64,000 bases of DNA from NCBI RefSeq assembly GCF_042453785.1, contig NC_091677.1, positions 23,561,501-23,625,500 on the forward strand, given 5' to 3'. Below the pieces are notes generated by a model that saw nothing but the letters and a program-made list of their open reading frames with translations, had not been told where the DNA came from and did not search any database. Numbering within the stretch: position 1 is the stretch's first letter; the number at the start of each line of letters is the position of its first letter. Source of the DNA: Malus domestica (Eukaryota; Streptophyta; Magnoliopsida; Rosales; Rosaceae). The position numbers were made by a program, and so were the translations under genes. Of this stretch, positions 25,861 through 37,401 are shown one piece after another.

Positions 25861-27767
25861 CTAGAATAGGCACCTCAGAGCAATCTCATAAGCAGCAAAA
25901 ACTGCCCCATTCACCAGAAACGCTCTAGAAACCGCAGTTCCTAGTCCACGCCAGAGCACACCATAACCATCCTCTCTAACGCTCTTCTGAAAGCAATCAA
26001 CGATGCCGGAATATCTGGGCGGGTACTGAGACACAACCTGAGCCTGCAATCTCGTTTTCACAACGTCTAGGGGATAACAACAAATCCAGCTGGCTACTCC
26101 TGCAAGCCCTCCCGCCACCAGCATTGTTTGCAAGCTCTCTTCCCCGGTCCTTCTGCAGCCCGGGTGAAGCTTCTCTCTCATGTACTCATAAGTCCAGAAG
26201 TAGAAACCGAACGACGGTGCATCCCTCAGGACAGTAATAGAAAGTCCTCTATATATTCCCCTTAAGCCTTCTGCTCTCATAATGCTTTTGGCAACATCTA
26301 TAGGGCCTTTTGGGGATTGCAGCTGAGGAGGTTTCGATTTTGCATCGGTTTGGAGTTGAAGCCGGATTTTTACGAGTTCTACAGGGCTGAGTATTAGGCT
26401 CTGTATAGCACCTGTGCCAATTCCCCCTAGATAAACACCTTTGTATGAAGGAGGGTCTTTGGCGGAAACGGAAGGATCGCAGGTTCGGGAGAGGATGGAG
26501 TATACCTGGAAAACTATGGCATTCTGCAATCAACAAATCATTTGTCAGCATCGATCAATTTTTTTGAATTGGATGGTTTATGCTTAATTTGGTCACAATT
26601 ATTATATGTTGCTTTCGATGCAAGCAAAAACTTGTCTACGAAGGCCATGTAAATTCTGTTTTGTCTAGGGTTTATCTATGGGCGATGGTTTTAAGCACCA
26701 ACATCATATGTTTCGAGAGATTCTTAATAATTTTCGGTTGTACCAAAATCACATTATAAAATAGACACATACAAAATGATATATAACGGTCCACAAGACA
26801 GATTATTCAGTATTCAACCAAAAACAATATCAATTTATGAGTCGATAAGTTTTGTGGATATTATGGCCCATTGCTAGATAGTGACGTGTAAAGAGAAACA
26901 AAAAGCAAGTTCGTCTGAAATGCAAATACTATTAACAAAATAAAAAATGACAAAACCTACCATTACCACCACCCCACAAAAAAGGCTTTAAGTCTCTATT
27001 ACAAACACGTAATCGCACTTGTGATTTGAGTCATCACTCATAACACTAACAATCTCTAATGACCAAACCACCAGATTTGTTTTGTTTTCTACTTCTATTA
27101 TATATTTCGTAACCTCACACCATTCACCACGTCTCTTTTTATAAGAAAATTATAATCTTCACTTTTGTTTACAAATAAACTTACGGGCCTCGCTTCAAGA
27201 CTACAAGTGTTTCAGTCGTCGGATTCAATTTTCATAAATATTAGATCTTTTATCTTCAATCTTAATCATTTATTTTCTGTATCACTCGATATTATATACC
27301 CTTTGAAATATGGGATCGGACTAGTGTGTGACATCTACATGGAAGTTTATTAAACAGTTGTCACCTTAGTATTCCAATTTCCAGGAAATGGTAACACCAA
27401 GGGCATTAACTAACCTCACAAACATCTTGTGATCAACATGAACAAACAAAATCAATCAATTTACAGCTAAAAGAAAGTAGAGTAAATATGAGATATTTTT
27501 TGTTGGATAAAAAAGGAGGAGGAGGAGAAGAACCTGGAAGGTAACGGCTGCCAGGGGAGCAGTCATGCCCCTGTAAAGGGCAACGGGGCCTTCAGCAGAG
27601 ACAACATTGCGAAGGATGCTGAAGGCCGATGCCGAATGCGAATTCTGTTGCAAGATCCGGAGAGTGTCGAGCGGATAACCAGAAACAACACCAGCCATCC
27701 CTCCAACCCCTCCTGCCACAAACTCTCTTCCCCAACTGCTCGCAAGAAACTCGGGCCAGAAATCCAT
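25861..27767 (-). CDS. BAC2: Mitochondrial basic amino acid carrier (BAC2 type)
   Basis: Two exons: 27534-27767 and 25861-26523, giving 298 aa against 296 in Arabidopsis BAC2. The protein is a mitochondrial carrier family member with three repeats. Signatures: PLDTLRILQ (32-40), PVELVKIRLQ (about 125-134), PLDVVKTRLQ (about 220). The N-terminus MDFWPEFLASSWGREFVAGG and C-terminus FAAYEIALRCLF match BAC2, which exchanges arginine, ornithine and lysine across the inner membrane and is linked to stress and arginine breakdown. The start at 27767 is chosen over an upstream in-frame Met at 27791 because the family begins MDFWPEF. Odd: in the first signature the second basic residue is Leu39 (codon TTG). 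The intron is 1010 bp. Confidence 0.94.
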
Positions 27768-28219
27768 TTTCCCATTCACCAAACACCCCAAATTCCTATT
27801 TCCACCGCCCTATCCTCCTCTCTGATCGAAAACCAATTCTTGTTTCCCCTTTTCAGAGTAACCCAAATCAAAATTTCGCCTCAGATTGTAGGATCTGTGT
27901 TAAAAGTTCAGACCTTTATCTCTCTGTCCCTCTCTCTCTGTTGGATTCTCTGCTTTTCTCTCAAAATTCGGATTCAGCTGGGAAACCCAATTCAGATACA
28001 AAAATATATACAATTCTGGAAAGGGTTGTGGGAATTTCCTTTCTGGATTCTCTGTTTTCTATCAAAATCTCCTGAAAACGATGCAGAAACAACAAAATCA
28101 ACCAAAAAGGGAAAAGTTATCTTTCTTTTCACTTCAGTCTTTTTATCTCAATTGCTGCAGAGGCTGTTTACGGATTCCTTCAACACCGTAGAATCCAAAT
28201 TCTTCTCTTTTCTCACCAA

Positions 28220-28220
<1 letters not shown>

Positions 28221-28246
<26 letters not shown>
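28221..28246. repeat. CT microsatellite upstream of BAC2
   Basis: A (CT)13-like run about 450 bp upstream of the BAC2 start codon. The sequence from 27768 to 28290 is pyrimidine-rich and probably holds the BAC2 leader and promoter. Confidence 0.85.
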
Positions 28247-28252
<6 letters not shown>

Positions 28253-28290
28253 AACAGAAGCCACTGGTTTCTAATTTGTGGGGAGTGTGC

Positions 28291-29635
28291 CTAAAAGCTA
28301 AGCGCGAAGGAAACGGCCAATATTTTCTTTTCAGAGAAGCAATCAGGGGGCGCCAAGTGGACCACTAGCAGGCTCACACGTGGCAGCTGAGGATGACCTA
28401 GTGCTTTCATCCTAGTGTACGTTAACCAAAGGTCTGGGATTGTGAACTTGTGAATCACATCCCAATCCAACCAATTTTCAGTGGTTGGCTGATGCAAGCA
28501 ACAAAATGACGAAACCTGAGAGCTTCTGGCTGCTGGCGAAAGAATTACATGACACGAGATACACCGTCGTCGTGAGCTTCTCGTTCAAATAATCGACTTA
28601 TGTAAATTTCTTTTTACGTACTATTGTATTGTTAGTAGGAAACATTATGATGATGGTATATATGTGTTGTTTAAGTTGTTCTTGACAGACAAGGATTGTC
28701 TGCCCTCCCACTTCCGGTGCCCTTCTATGCCCTCCTATTTGTGTGGTCACGATTAAGCCACATCAACATTTTATATTACTATTTATTTTTGTCTTATTAT
28801 CTTTATAAAAAAACAATATAAAATATTGTCCGTTCTTGACTGCTCATGTAAGGCCATTTCTAACCAAGGGTTAGAGGCAACTTTTAGCCTCAATTTGAGC
28901 AAAAATTGTCTTCAGTCAAGGGCCAAAGGAATTAGTGCTAAGTTTAGCTAAAGGCAGGCTATACATAGCGAGCCCTCAAGCTCCTCGACGGACCATAATA
29001 TGTGTATCCTAAGCTAAGATTGAAAGATTTAGCAGTATATGATTGGAGATGAAAAAAATCTAATCCTATATTATACTTTAAAATATTAATTTTTAAAGGT
29101 TAAAACATAAATAAGACTCAATTGATATGCAGTGTATCTATTACGTACTATTATTATAATATTTTCCGAAAATTATATACTTATTTTACAGCGAGGGGTT
29201 ACACATTTCAAAACTGAAACTTCAATTTCAGACCCACTCACACTTGTTTTTCGCCTCTTCAGGATTTTAGTGGTAAATGTTTCATGAGGACGAGAATTTT
29301 TGGTAAAAAAACTATCATGCAGGAGACTTCTCCTTTAGTCATCTTCCAGGTGTCAAGAAGTCTAAATGAATATTCCGAAATGTATCAATTTAGTATCAGA
29401 GTTACGTGTCGTAATTCATTTTGTGGGGTAGCTATAATTATCATGTGAAAAGTTGCAGGAGATTGCACAAGTGGGTTTGTACAAGGTTTGGCCTTTTGTG
29501 CCCCCAATTTATAAACATGCGATTGATTGTTTGTTGGGCAGAGTGACATCACTTTCGACATTGCTATGGAGGAATTTGGATTTATACACTCAAATCAATC
29601 AATTTGCTTGTCTGAGATTGCTGTATTATTTTTTT
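28291..29635. other. Intergenic spacer
   Basis: No gene recognised. AT-rich with fragments resembling non-autonomous transposons but without clear ends. Confidence 0.45.
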
Positions 29636-29651
29636 AAACTGCTTTTTATTG

Positions 29652-30375
29652 AATGGGCGCAACTCTAGTTCTCTCCGAAGTGAGAGTTCTTCTCTCCAAA
29701 GTGAGAGTCTTTCTCACTGATTTTGTGAGATCTTCAGTTTTAAACACTTTTGGTGGCACCGGCCTTAGCTTTGGCTAGGGTCAGTTGCTAGGTCCTCTTC
29801 TCCCTCTTCTCTTTTTGCTCTCCCTGCATCTACAGTTGGTTCTCCCAAATTTTCAATTCGGCCTATCCAATTTCCCAACCTCCGTGGGTTTCCTCTTCCT
29901 GGCCCATCTTTGCTTAGATTTTCAGCCATGCTCTCTATTGAGTTCGTGCGTAGAGTTCCAGTACTCTCACCGGCTTGGGTGTTTCCAACACCATCATGTT
30001 CTCCTTGGTGTTTGCCGTTTCCGGCAGTGTTGCTCGGGAATTTTTCTGAGGTTCACACAGGTGGTTGGCCTCTTTCGTTTGAGTGCCGATTACCTCTTGC
30101 TTATAACTATGCACGGGAGGTGTTTGAGAAGGAGATGATTGACGATGGTCGAAGAATCGGCTGGCTTGAAGCTCCTCGGATCAACTGTGGAGAAAGTGGT
30201 GGATGCTTCTCGAATGTTCTTTCTTTTTTGGGCCTTCGGGCTTTTTTATGTTTCTGTTGTTTTGTTTTTAGGTCCTTTTTTGTTGTTTATAGGTGCTGTT
30301 GCGTCTCTGTTCGGTTGTAAGTTTGTGTACTGTGTGTTTGTTTGAAATAAATTATCTTCCTTGACCAAAAAAAGA
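29652..30375 (+). mobile_element. Retroposed insertion with A-rich tail (LINE-like)
   Basis: A 724-bp block ends ATAAATTATCTTCCTTGACC followed by an A-rich tail, the usual end of plant LINEs. It is flanked by imperfect 16-bp repeats, AAACTGCTTTTTATTG at 29636-29651 and the same with one change at 30376-30391. The TSD plus tail show insertion by target-primed reverse transcription, plus orientation. Open frames inside (117 and 136 codons) show no recognised domain, so it is a deletion derivative or non-autonomous form. Confidence 0.75.
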
Positions 30376-30868
30376 AAACTGCTTTTTACTGTGTTTTGAG
30401 AATAAACAAATATGAAATAGAATAGTTAAATGTTGGTAATTTATAATTATAAAAGTACTTTTAAATTAGTGTCAATATTTGTTAAATTTTCATGTAAAAG
30501 TACCTGAGTTGTTTTTTAATTAAAAAAGACATTAAAAAGAGTGACTACGGTCGCAACCAATCCTCATACAATCAAATAAATAAGCTTTGTGAGCAACATT
30601 AGGTAAGGTTTATCCCATACATGAAGGTTGTTAATTTGAAAGTCAGTGCTCGCAATAGCATCCACCAAGAAGTTTACTTCTTTATAAACGTGCGCCCAAG
30701 AGATGAAATCAAAAGAGGCTGCTAAACCTTTAGGACTTGTTTGGTATCCTATTTGAAATTTTTTATAATTTCTCAAAACATTTCTTAAGAATTTTTCTTG
30801 AAAACAGTTTTTGTTAAGACTCAAAAACTTGTTTGGCATGGAAATTAAAATTTTTAAATCTTATAACT

Positions 30869-31239
30869 TGTTGATGCACAAAACCGAAGGGGTCTTGGAA
30901 CAAAGTAAATCCGACCGTGAATCTGCAAGAAAGTAAATAACATAATATGTATCGTGGTTCACCTCAATGTTTGGGCTACGTCCACACTGATTATTGTATT
31001 TCTCTAAGATGTTGGAGAGGGAGAGAGAGCTCTGAATATGAGAGTGAGAGCTTTGAGAGAGCTTAGAGCTTAGGGGATGTGGAGGCTCCGGGTTTTTGAG
31101 GGTGAGGAGGCCCTTTTATAGAACAAGGGCTCCTCCCCTCTTTACATATTTGCCCATCCATTTATTACATAATTACATTTGAGTCCCTCGAGTATTTATA
31201 CGAGATCTAAATATGGAGGCCCTAAGTATGGTACAAACA
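30869..31239 (-). repeat. LTR (3' in element orientation)
   Basis: 371 bp; TGTTGATGCAC...TACAAACA. It contains the minus-strand TATA box CTATAAAAGGG near 31110-31120. Confidence 0.9.
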
Positions 31240-31455
31240 GTAGTCCCCCAAGTCTTTAGTCAAGAGAGTCTTTTGGCTGGAGACTTGAAATTCAGTCCAT
31301 GTGTGGGCCGAAGTAACTAGATGTTGTCTTGCACTGATACTTGATATGAGGTGGTGCTCAAAGTGAAATGATGCTCAACTAGAAGTAGCACATGTTGCGA
31401 GGCTGCTCGGTTCGTGGCTTATGTTGCCTTGGTTGGCTCGGCTTGTGGCGTTTGA

Positions 31456-32010
31456 AGATGAGGGGGTCCCTTTTACAGAATAAGGGCTCACTCCTCAATA
31501 CATAAATGATGGGTTAGAGTTGATGCTCGTGGCGAGACGGTTGCTCAGTAGGCGGCGATGCTCTCTAATGGTGGTGAGGGAGTCTCTTTTATAGAAATAA
31601 AGGCTCGCTCTTCAATACATAAATGATGGACTAGAGTTTATGCTTGCGGCAAGGCGGTTCTCAGCAGGTGGCGATGCTCTCTAATGATGGTGAGGGAGTT
31701 CCTTTTATAGAATAAGGGCTCGCTCCTCAATACATAAATGATGGGCTAGAGTTGATGCTCGCGGTGAGGCGGTTGCATAGCAGGCGGCGATGCTCTCTAA
31801 TGATGGTGAGGGAGTCCCTTGTCCCTTTAATAGAATAAGGGTTCACTCCTCAGTACATGAATAATGGGTGCTCTCTAATGAAAGTGAGGGAGTCCCTTTT
31901 ATAAAATAAGGGCTCGCTCCTCATTACATGAATAATAGGTGCTCTCTAATGAAAGTGAGAGAGTCCATTTTATAAAATAAGGGTTCACTCCTCAATACAT
32001 AAATAATGGG
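31456..32010 (-). repeat. Tandem array of TATA-containing modules
   Basis: Six consecutive units begin near 31456, 31573, 31688, 31807, 31883 and 31955. The first three are about 115-120 bp, the later three about 72-76 bp. Each has the phrase GTGAGGGAGTCCCTTTTATA or a variant, whose minus strand is TATAAAAGGGACTC, followed by a CTCCTCAATACAT-like segment. The same phrase is found in the LTRs around their TATA box. Confidence 0.85.
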
Positions 32011-32159
32011 CTAAGTCCCCCAAGTATTTTTCTTATGAGGCCCAATATATTGTACATAGTGTAGTCCTCCAAGTATTCAGTCAATAGAGTCTGTTGGCTG
32101 GAGACTTCAAATTGAATCCATGTATGGGCCGAAGTGGCGGTTGTTTGGAGGCGGTATTT

Positions 32160-32595
32160 GTATACCCTGTACTGAAGCTTTGTAGGTGAAGCTTTGAAGC
32201 TAAAGCTCTGTAAATGAAGCTTTCAAAGCTGGAGCTTTGTAAATGAAGCTTTTGAAGCTAGAGCTCTGTAAATGAAGCTTTTGAAGCTAATTTCCATGAG
32301 TGATGCTCATGAATGTTTATGTTGATTGACATGAATGTTGACATGAGTGATGCTCATGAATGTTGACATGAATGATGCTCATGAATGTTTATGTATGATT
32401 GACATGAGTAATACTTACAAATGTTTATGTATGATTGACATGAGTGATGCTCATGTATAATTTTGGAGTACTGGACGTACTTTTGATCACCTGGTTGGTG
32501 ATAATAGCGGCAGGTTGCCGAATAATTTTAGAGTACTGGGCGTACTTTTGATCACCTGGTTGGTGATAATAGCGGTAGGTTGCCGAATAATTTTG
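32160..32595 (-). repeat. Further tandem repeats in the LTR element
   Basis: Three kinds of array adjoin: AAGCTTTTGAAGCTAGAGCTC-like units of about 30 bp (32180-32290); units with GTGATGCTCATGAATG and TTGACATGA (32300-32450); and two 63-bp copies containing GTACTTTTGATCACCTGG (about 32462-32590). The second kind resembles sequence at 17940-18045 in the other LTR element. Confidence 0.8.
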
Positions 32596-33189
32596 GAGCC
32601 ATAGGGCATGCTCTTTTGGGCATATGGGCCTTGGCACTCCACATAACATTCCAGCCCATTATTTTGGACTTGGCCCTTTTTTTATTTATTTATTTATTTT
32701 ACTACCCTATGATGGGGTTTATACAGATGTCTCCGAAAGATAAGAAAAATAAATTACATCATTCAGAAAAGTTGATGCATATATGGTTGGATAATGGGAT
32801 AGCATGTGCAGCTATTTGAGGAAAACTTCACGTGAAGGCAGGTTTGGTCAGCAGGCATGGTCTCTCATACTTTGATACTTTTGCATGTTCTCCGAATGGG
32901 TTTTTCAAAATGGGAATATACATGATGAAAGGTCAGTATACTTATTCAAATGCTTTCCTCTTTCCTCTTTTTCCTTTTCTTTTTCTTTTGCATTGTCCCC
33001 CATGTGCTGGTTGATGATTTTCTTGCTTGTCCCGCCTCACTTGATTTTCTTGCTTGACATTAAAGTGACAGCTGTTTTTCTGCCATGTCATGCCGTTGGG
33101 TTTCCCACTGTGGATGGGCGGGTTCTCTTGCTGAAGAAACCCGACCGGAAAATGCTTGGTACGACAGGAGAAAGAGCATGGGGCTGTCC

Positions 33190-33865
33190 AGGGTATCATG
33201 TAAACTCCTTGAATATCTCCACGCAGAGCCAGCAGTTGATACTGCTCCAATAACACTTCCTGCAAGACCAAAATTCACTGTGATTGTGGCGGATACTGGT
33301 AGCTACAACTGGTGCATCAATAAGTTTTAAAATCCCAGAAATTATGCAGCTGGAGATGTCAAGGTGCTGCAAATTGTTGAGTTGGAGAAAGCAAACAGCT
33401 GCAGAGTGCACAAATCGTTGTGGGAAAGGTCGAGAAATGTAAGGTTCGGGAACCCAGAGAGCTGGCCCAAGTTGGTGTACTGGTTATATGAGAGATTGAG
33501 CTCCTGGATCGAAGAAACAGAGCCGTTTCCGAATGTGTCTTCGAGTCCGAAGCTTCCTCCGAGCTGGTTCTTGGAGAGATTGACTCGAACCAGGTTCGGG
33601 AGGGACCAGAACCAGCCCGGGATGGAGCCCTTGAGATTGTTGGAAGAGAGATTGAGGTCCTGCAGATTCGACAAGTTTCTGAGGTACTTCCATGAGATTA
33701 TTCCGCTTAGGTTGATTTAAGTGATGGTTGGGTTGGAGCAGTTGGGTCAGTTTGAATTTTGGAGCCAGGAGAAGTTGAAACCGGAGACTGATTTGAATGC
33801 CTTGGAGATTTGGGCTTGGTCTGCGCTGTTGCAGGTGGATTCTGCTTCTGCTGATGAAAATATCT
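33190..33865 (-). pseudogene. Captured receptor-kinase extracellular LRR fragment
   Basis: One minus-strand frame carries an LRR N-terminal cap (CNSADQAQISKAFKSVSGF) and then leucine-rich repeats ([71 protein letters not shown]). Two in-frame stops interrupt it early (TGA near 33744, TAA near 33717), and it ends without transmembrane or kinase parts. The style resembles the CaMRLK-type LRR receptor kinases, though that assignment is by eye. It lies inside the LTR element in the same orientation, so it is a host gene fragment acquired by the element. Confidence 0.75.
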
Positions 33866-34043
33866 TTGCCGTGGCCAAGATTCTTTTTGCAATTGTCACA
33901 TAAGCTGAGAAAACTCTCAAACAGATAGCTTGACCCGTTTGACTTCCTATCTGTGTTTGGGTTTTGCAGATCCACGGTGGAGGTGAAAAATTGAAAGAGA
34001 ACCGACGTAATTTTTTGTGTCGTTTCTCACAGACGGCGCCAAA

Positions 34044-34416
34044 TGTTGATGCACAAAACCGAAGGGGTCTTGGAACAACGTAAATCCGACCGTGAATCTG
34101 CAAGAAAGTAAAAAACACAAGATGTATCGTGGTTCACCCCAATGTTTGGGCTACGTCCACACTGATTATTGTATTTCTCTGAGATGTTGGAGAGGGAGAG
34201 ATAGCTCTGAATATGAGAGTGAGAGCTTTGAGAGAGCTTAGAGCTTAAGGGATGTGAGGAGGCTCTGGGTGTGTGAGGGTGAGGAGGCCCTTTTATAGAA
34301 TAAGGGCTCCTCCCCTCTTTACATATTTGCCCCTCCATTTATTACATAATTACATTTGAGTCCCCCAAGTATTTATACGAGATCTAAATACGGATGCCCT
34401 AAGTATGGTACAAACA
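34044..34416 (-). repeat. LTR (5' in element orientation)
   Basis: 373 bp, collinear with the other LTR with few substitutions and small indels. The minus-strand TATA box CTATAAAAGGGC lies near 34288-34298. Confidence 0.9.
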
Positions 34417-36026
34417 TAACTTAAACTGGATAAAGACATCCAAAAAGAGGAGGTTAAGAGAGAAAAATGAGAGGATAAAAGAAAGTAAGAGATGATTAGA
34501 GGAAAGAGAAAGAAGTGAAAGGATCAGAGGAGATATATAGGAAGAGAAGTGAGAGAAAGAACAAATAGAATGAAAAGAGCGGATTAGAGAAGAGACGAAA
34601 AAGGTATTAAAAAAAAGAAGGGGGATAGAGAAAGAAGAAAAGAGAGAGATAGATTTGGAGTGAGAGGGGAGGAGGGAAAGAAAAAAAAAGAGTGAGTTTA
34701 AGTTTAAAAACTCACTTTTTGTGTTTTTAGATATTTTTGAGTTAATCTTGAATTCAGTTTTTGAAAATAGTCCTACCAAACAAGTTTTTAAAGCTTAAAA
34801 CTTGAAAATTGTTTTTGAGTTTCAAAAGTTGGATTCAAGAAGAATTTCAAACGACTCTTAATATCTCAAATAATAAACTTCAAACGCCAAGGAACTTTGC
34901 AAGACCCTAAGATTGAATCAATCACAAGCTTAGAGTCTCCCTGCACACAGAATTTCTCGAAGCCTCTACTTCTTGTCATCCAAAGTGCATCTCTCAAAGC
35001 CAGAGTTTCAACAACAGATATTGAATGTTCCCCCAAACATCTAGCACCAACAACAATTGGGTTTCCATCCTCATTCCTGATTATGAAGCCCACTTGGGGG
35101 ATTCCATCTAATTTAATAAGTCTATTGGGAACTGCTTTAACACTTCGGAACACTACTTGAGTTCTTTCCTTCCAACTAAATTTTTTAACCTTATGAGGAA
35201 CATTAACTTCTACATTCTATTTAGCAACTCAGTTTTTGAATTATTTCATGTTACATTATTTTGAATCCAAGTCGCATATTTGACAGTTCATCGACCATTG
35301 GCATTCATGCCCCAACAGATCGAATCATTTCTATCAAATTAGATTCGAATTTCGTGGATTGTGAATTCGATATCAAATTAAGTTAACCATTGTGTGGCAT
35401 AACCAAACTCCTCCTCCCCTTAGTGTTAAAAATAGCAATGTATTAAAAAAAACACATTGGTAAAGGAATACTGCAAACTTTATTAGCAATATCTATACTG
35501 ACATAATTAAGCAAAAGAGATTTATTCCAGCAGTTACTGAAAATAAAATGACAAACTTTCAGGTTCCAATCAATACTACGTAATTGATCTTCCTGTATGA
35601 GACGGAAAAGTGGAAAAGGAAAAATCCAATTATGGGTCCAGAACAAGATGTTGTGACCATTTCCCACAAAAACAGTGCGCGGGATTTTTTGCGTTGTTTC
35701 ATATATGTTTTTCTCCGTAACACAAAAAACAGAACGGCATGTTGTAAGATATTCGAGAGCCAATCTCGAAATCTCATTGATATCTTAGAGAATAACAAAA
35801 AAAAACAAACATGGTAACACTAGAAACAACTCAGAAAAGCTTAAGATTGGACAACTCAATTTATTTAGACCGGGTCATAATGTTACACACTGAAATTCAC
35901 TCGAGCATCTCGCGCACATTAGATGCTCGACAATAACATGAATTGAAAGACGTTAACACAACAGAGTTCATAATTACAGCTCAAGAACAATATATTGTAT
36001 CCCGGATTGGGGTTCGATAAACCCAC

Positions 36027-37401
36027 TCATTTCTTCCCGCTTTTCTTGAGCCCAGAACCTCCGAAGGACCCTTTCTGTTGTGCCTTGGCTCTAAGCTCCT
36101 TCAGTGCCTGTTTATCACAAGCATGATAAGTTAGTAAATAATTTATCATAACACTCGATAAACGAACCGGGTTATGTTAAGAAAAACCTACCTTTTCCTC
36201 CTCTTTCTTCTTCTGAAGGTTGGCCAAATCGGACTGCACATTAGAAGATAAAGATTCTTATTCCAGGACATAACAAGTAATTTTGAAAGGCACTGAAAAA
36301 CAAGCTAATTACTTCATGAACTTGAACATGTATTTGTATAAGGATAAGGTTCAACGTACGGTTGAATATAATGACACAAACCACCATGGGCGAAATCTTA
36401 AGTATAAAGATTCAAATATAAGCGCAGTTGAGAACAATTTAGCTGGGGCAAGTTTAAAATAAACACAGTTTCAGAAGCTCCTTTGTTTCTACATTCAAAA
36501 CATGAAAGATTCAACATAGAGTGACAAAGGAGTCATAAAATAGCATAGCCTGTAAGAGTAACACATAAAATATGCTCCGGTGAACAGGGCAAAAACAGCG
36601 TTTTTCAAAATTCAAGCTATAAGCCTAATACAATGCGCATACTATGAGCTGAACATTGAGCATCTGCTAGTCGGAGACACATAGAGAATCCATCCGTTTA
36701 TATTTGTTCGACACAAATTTCCCAGGTTACTATACCAAATCTATCGAAAATTCGTTATTTGCATTATTGTTTCCATAATCGAATCCAACTTTACAAAAAA
36801 CAATAGACCATTCTTTGAATAACCTCAATTCCTACGAAATACAAACTTTAGGCAAGAGTACTAAATAAAATCACCCAGCTCCTACCTACTGATTAATCAA
36901 ACAAGATAACGATTTCAACTACATACTAATCCCTTAAGCATAAGTTTTACCTAATAAATGGGATTTTAAAATTTCAACATACAGTACAAAAAAATTCAGA
37001 GCTAAAAGGATCCGATCCACCCAAAACACAAATCTGAAATCATCATCCACCTAAAACATAAACCTAAACATTCCTCTAATTATTTTCCTATTTCATATAC
37101 CCAGTAAGGTCCTGAATAATAATACCACCAAAGCTACCAACTTCATCATTCAAACATAATCAAACAATTAATCATACCTCGTCGTACTCCTTCTTGTCGG
37201 CCTTGGGTGCCTTCAAGGGCTTTGCTTTTCCACCTGAAAAATAAAGCACAATTTCATACTTCTGTGTTCGAAAAGCTTAACAAATTTCTAGGGTTTTTTT
37301 CCCCTAATTTCCGAATTGACAAAAAATTGGTCGGAATTGAAAATTGAATCTTTAAAATCTAGGGTTTTTATCGTAAAGGACATACCTTGCTTGGAAGACA
37401 T
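36027..37401 (-). CDS. TMA7: TMA7, translation machinery-associated protein 7
   Basis: Four small exons: 37386-37401, 37178-37233, 36192-36233, 36027-36107, total 195 bp, 64 aa, the normal length of this eukaryotic family. The ends are diagnostic: MSSKQGGKAKPLKAPK at the start and KGSFGGSGLKKSGKK at the end, with a Lys/Glu-rich helix (LQKKKEEEKALKELRAKAQ) between. The yeast homologue associates with ribosomes and affects translation; mechanism is unknown. The first exon encodes only five and a third codons. Two AAAACCCTAG-type telo-box motifs (minus strand, near 37288 and 37359) lie in intron 1, as is common for translation genes. Confidence 0.93.

Larger units (their letters stand above)
30869..34416 (-). 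mobile_element. LTR retrotransposon carrying a captured LRR fragment and repeat arrays
   Basis: LTRs of 371 bp (30869-31239) and 373 bp (34044-34416) start TGTTGATGCAC and end TACAAACA. They are flanked by TAACT (30864-30868, 34417-34421). The motif TTTGGCGCCGTCTGTG abuts the right LTR on the minus strand, as in the element at 16046, so it also reads right to left and belongs to a related family. I see no gag, protease, RT or integrase. The internal region has a receptor-like LRR fragment (33190-33865) and three tandem-repeat blocks (31456-32595). It is a non-autonomous, gene-carrying element. Confidence 0.9.
30564..35763 (-). mobile_element. LINE ORF2 remnant (zinc-binding and RNase H parts), split by an insertion
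   Basis: The minus-strand frame at 35443-35763 has VGNGHNILFWTHNWI, the reverse-transcriptase zinc-binding region of plant LINEs. At 34866-35153 an RNase H-like part follows (VGFIIRNEDGNPIVVGARC, ETLALRDALW, QGDSKLVIDSILGS). Its C-terminal half (GLAASFDFISWAHVYKEVNF, DAIAS) appears only at 30564-30730. About 4.1 kb of later insertions separate the halves. All frames have stops. Confidence 0.75.

Noticed and set aside
27629-28274. Plus-strand open frames of 148 and 212 codons
   Set aside because: They overlap BAC2 exon 1 antisense and its CT-rich upstream region; low-complexity Ser/Leu/Phe composition, no domain.
34399-34779. Minus-strand 126-codon open frame rich in Ser, Phe, Leu
   Set aside because: Purine-rich AT low-complexity DNA next to the LTR; no domain.
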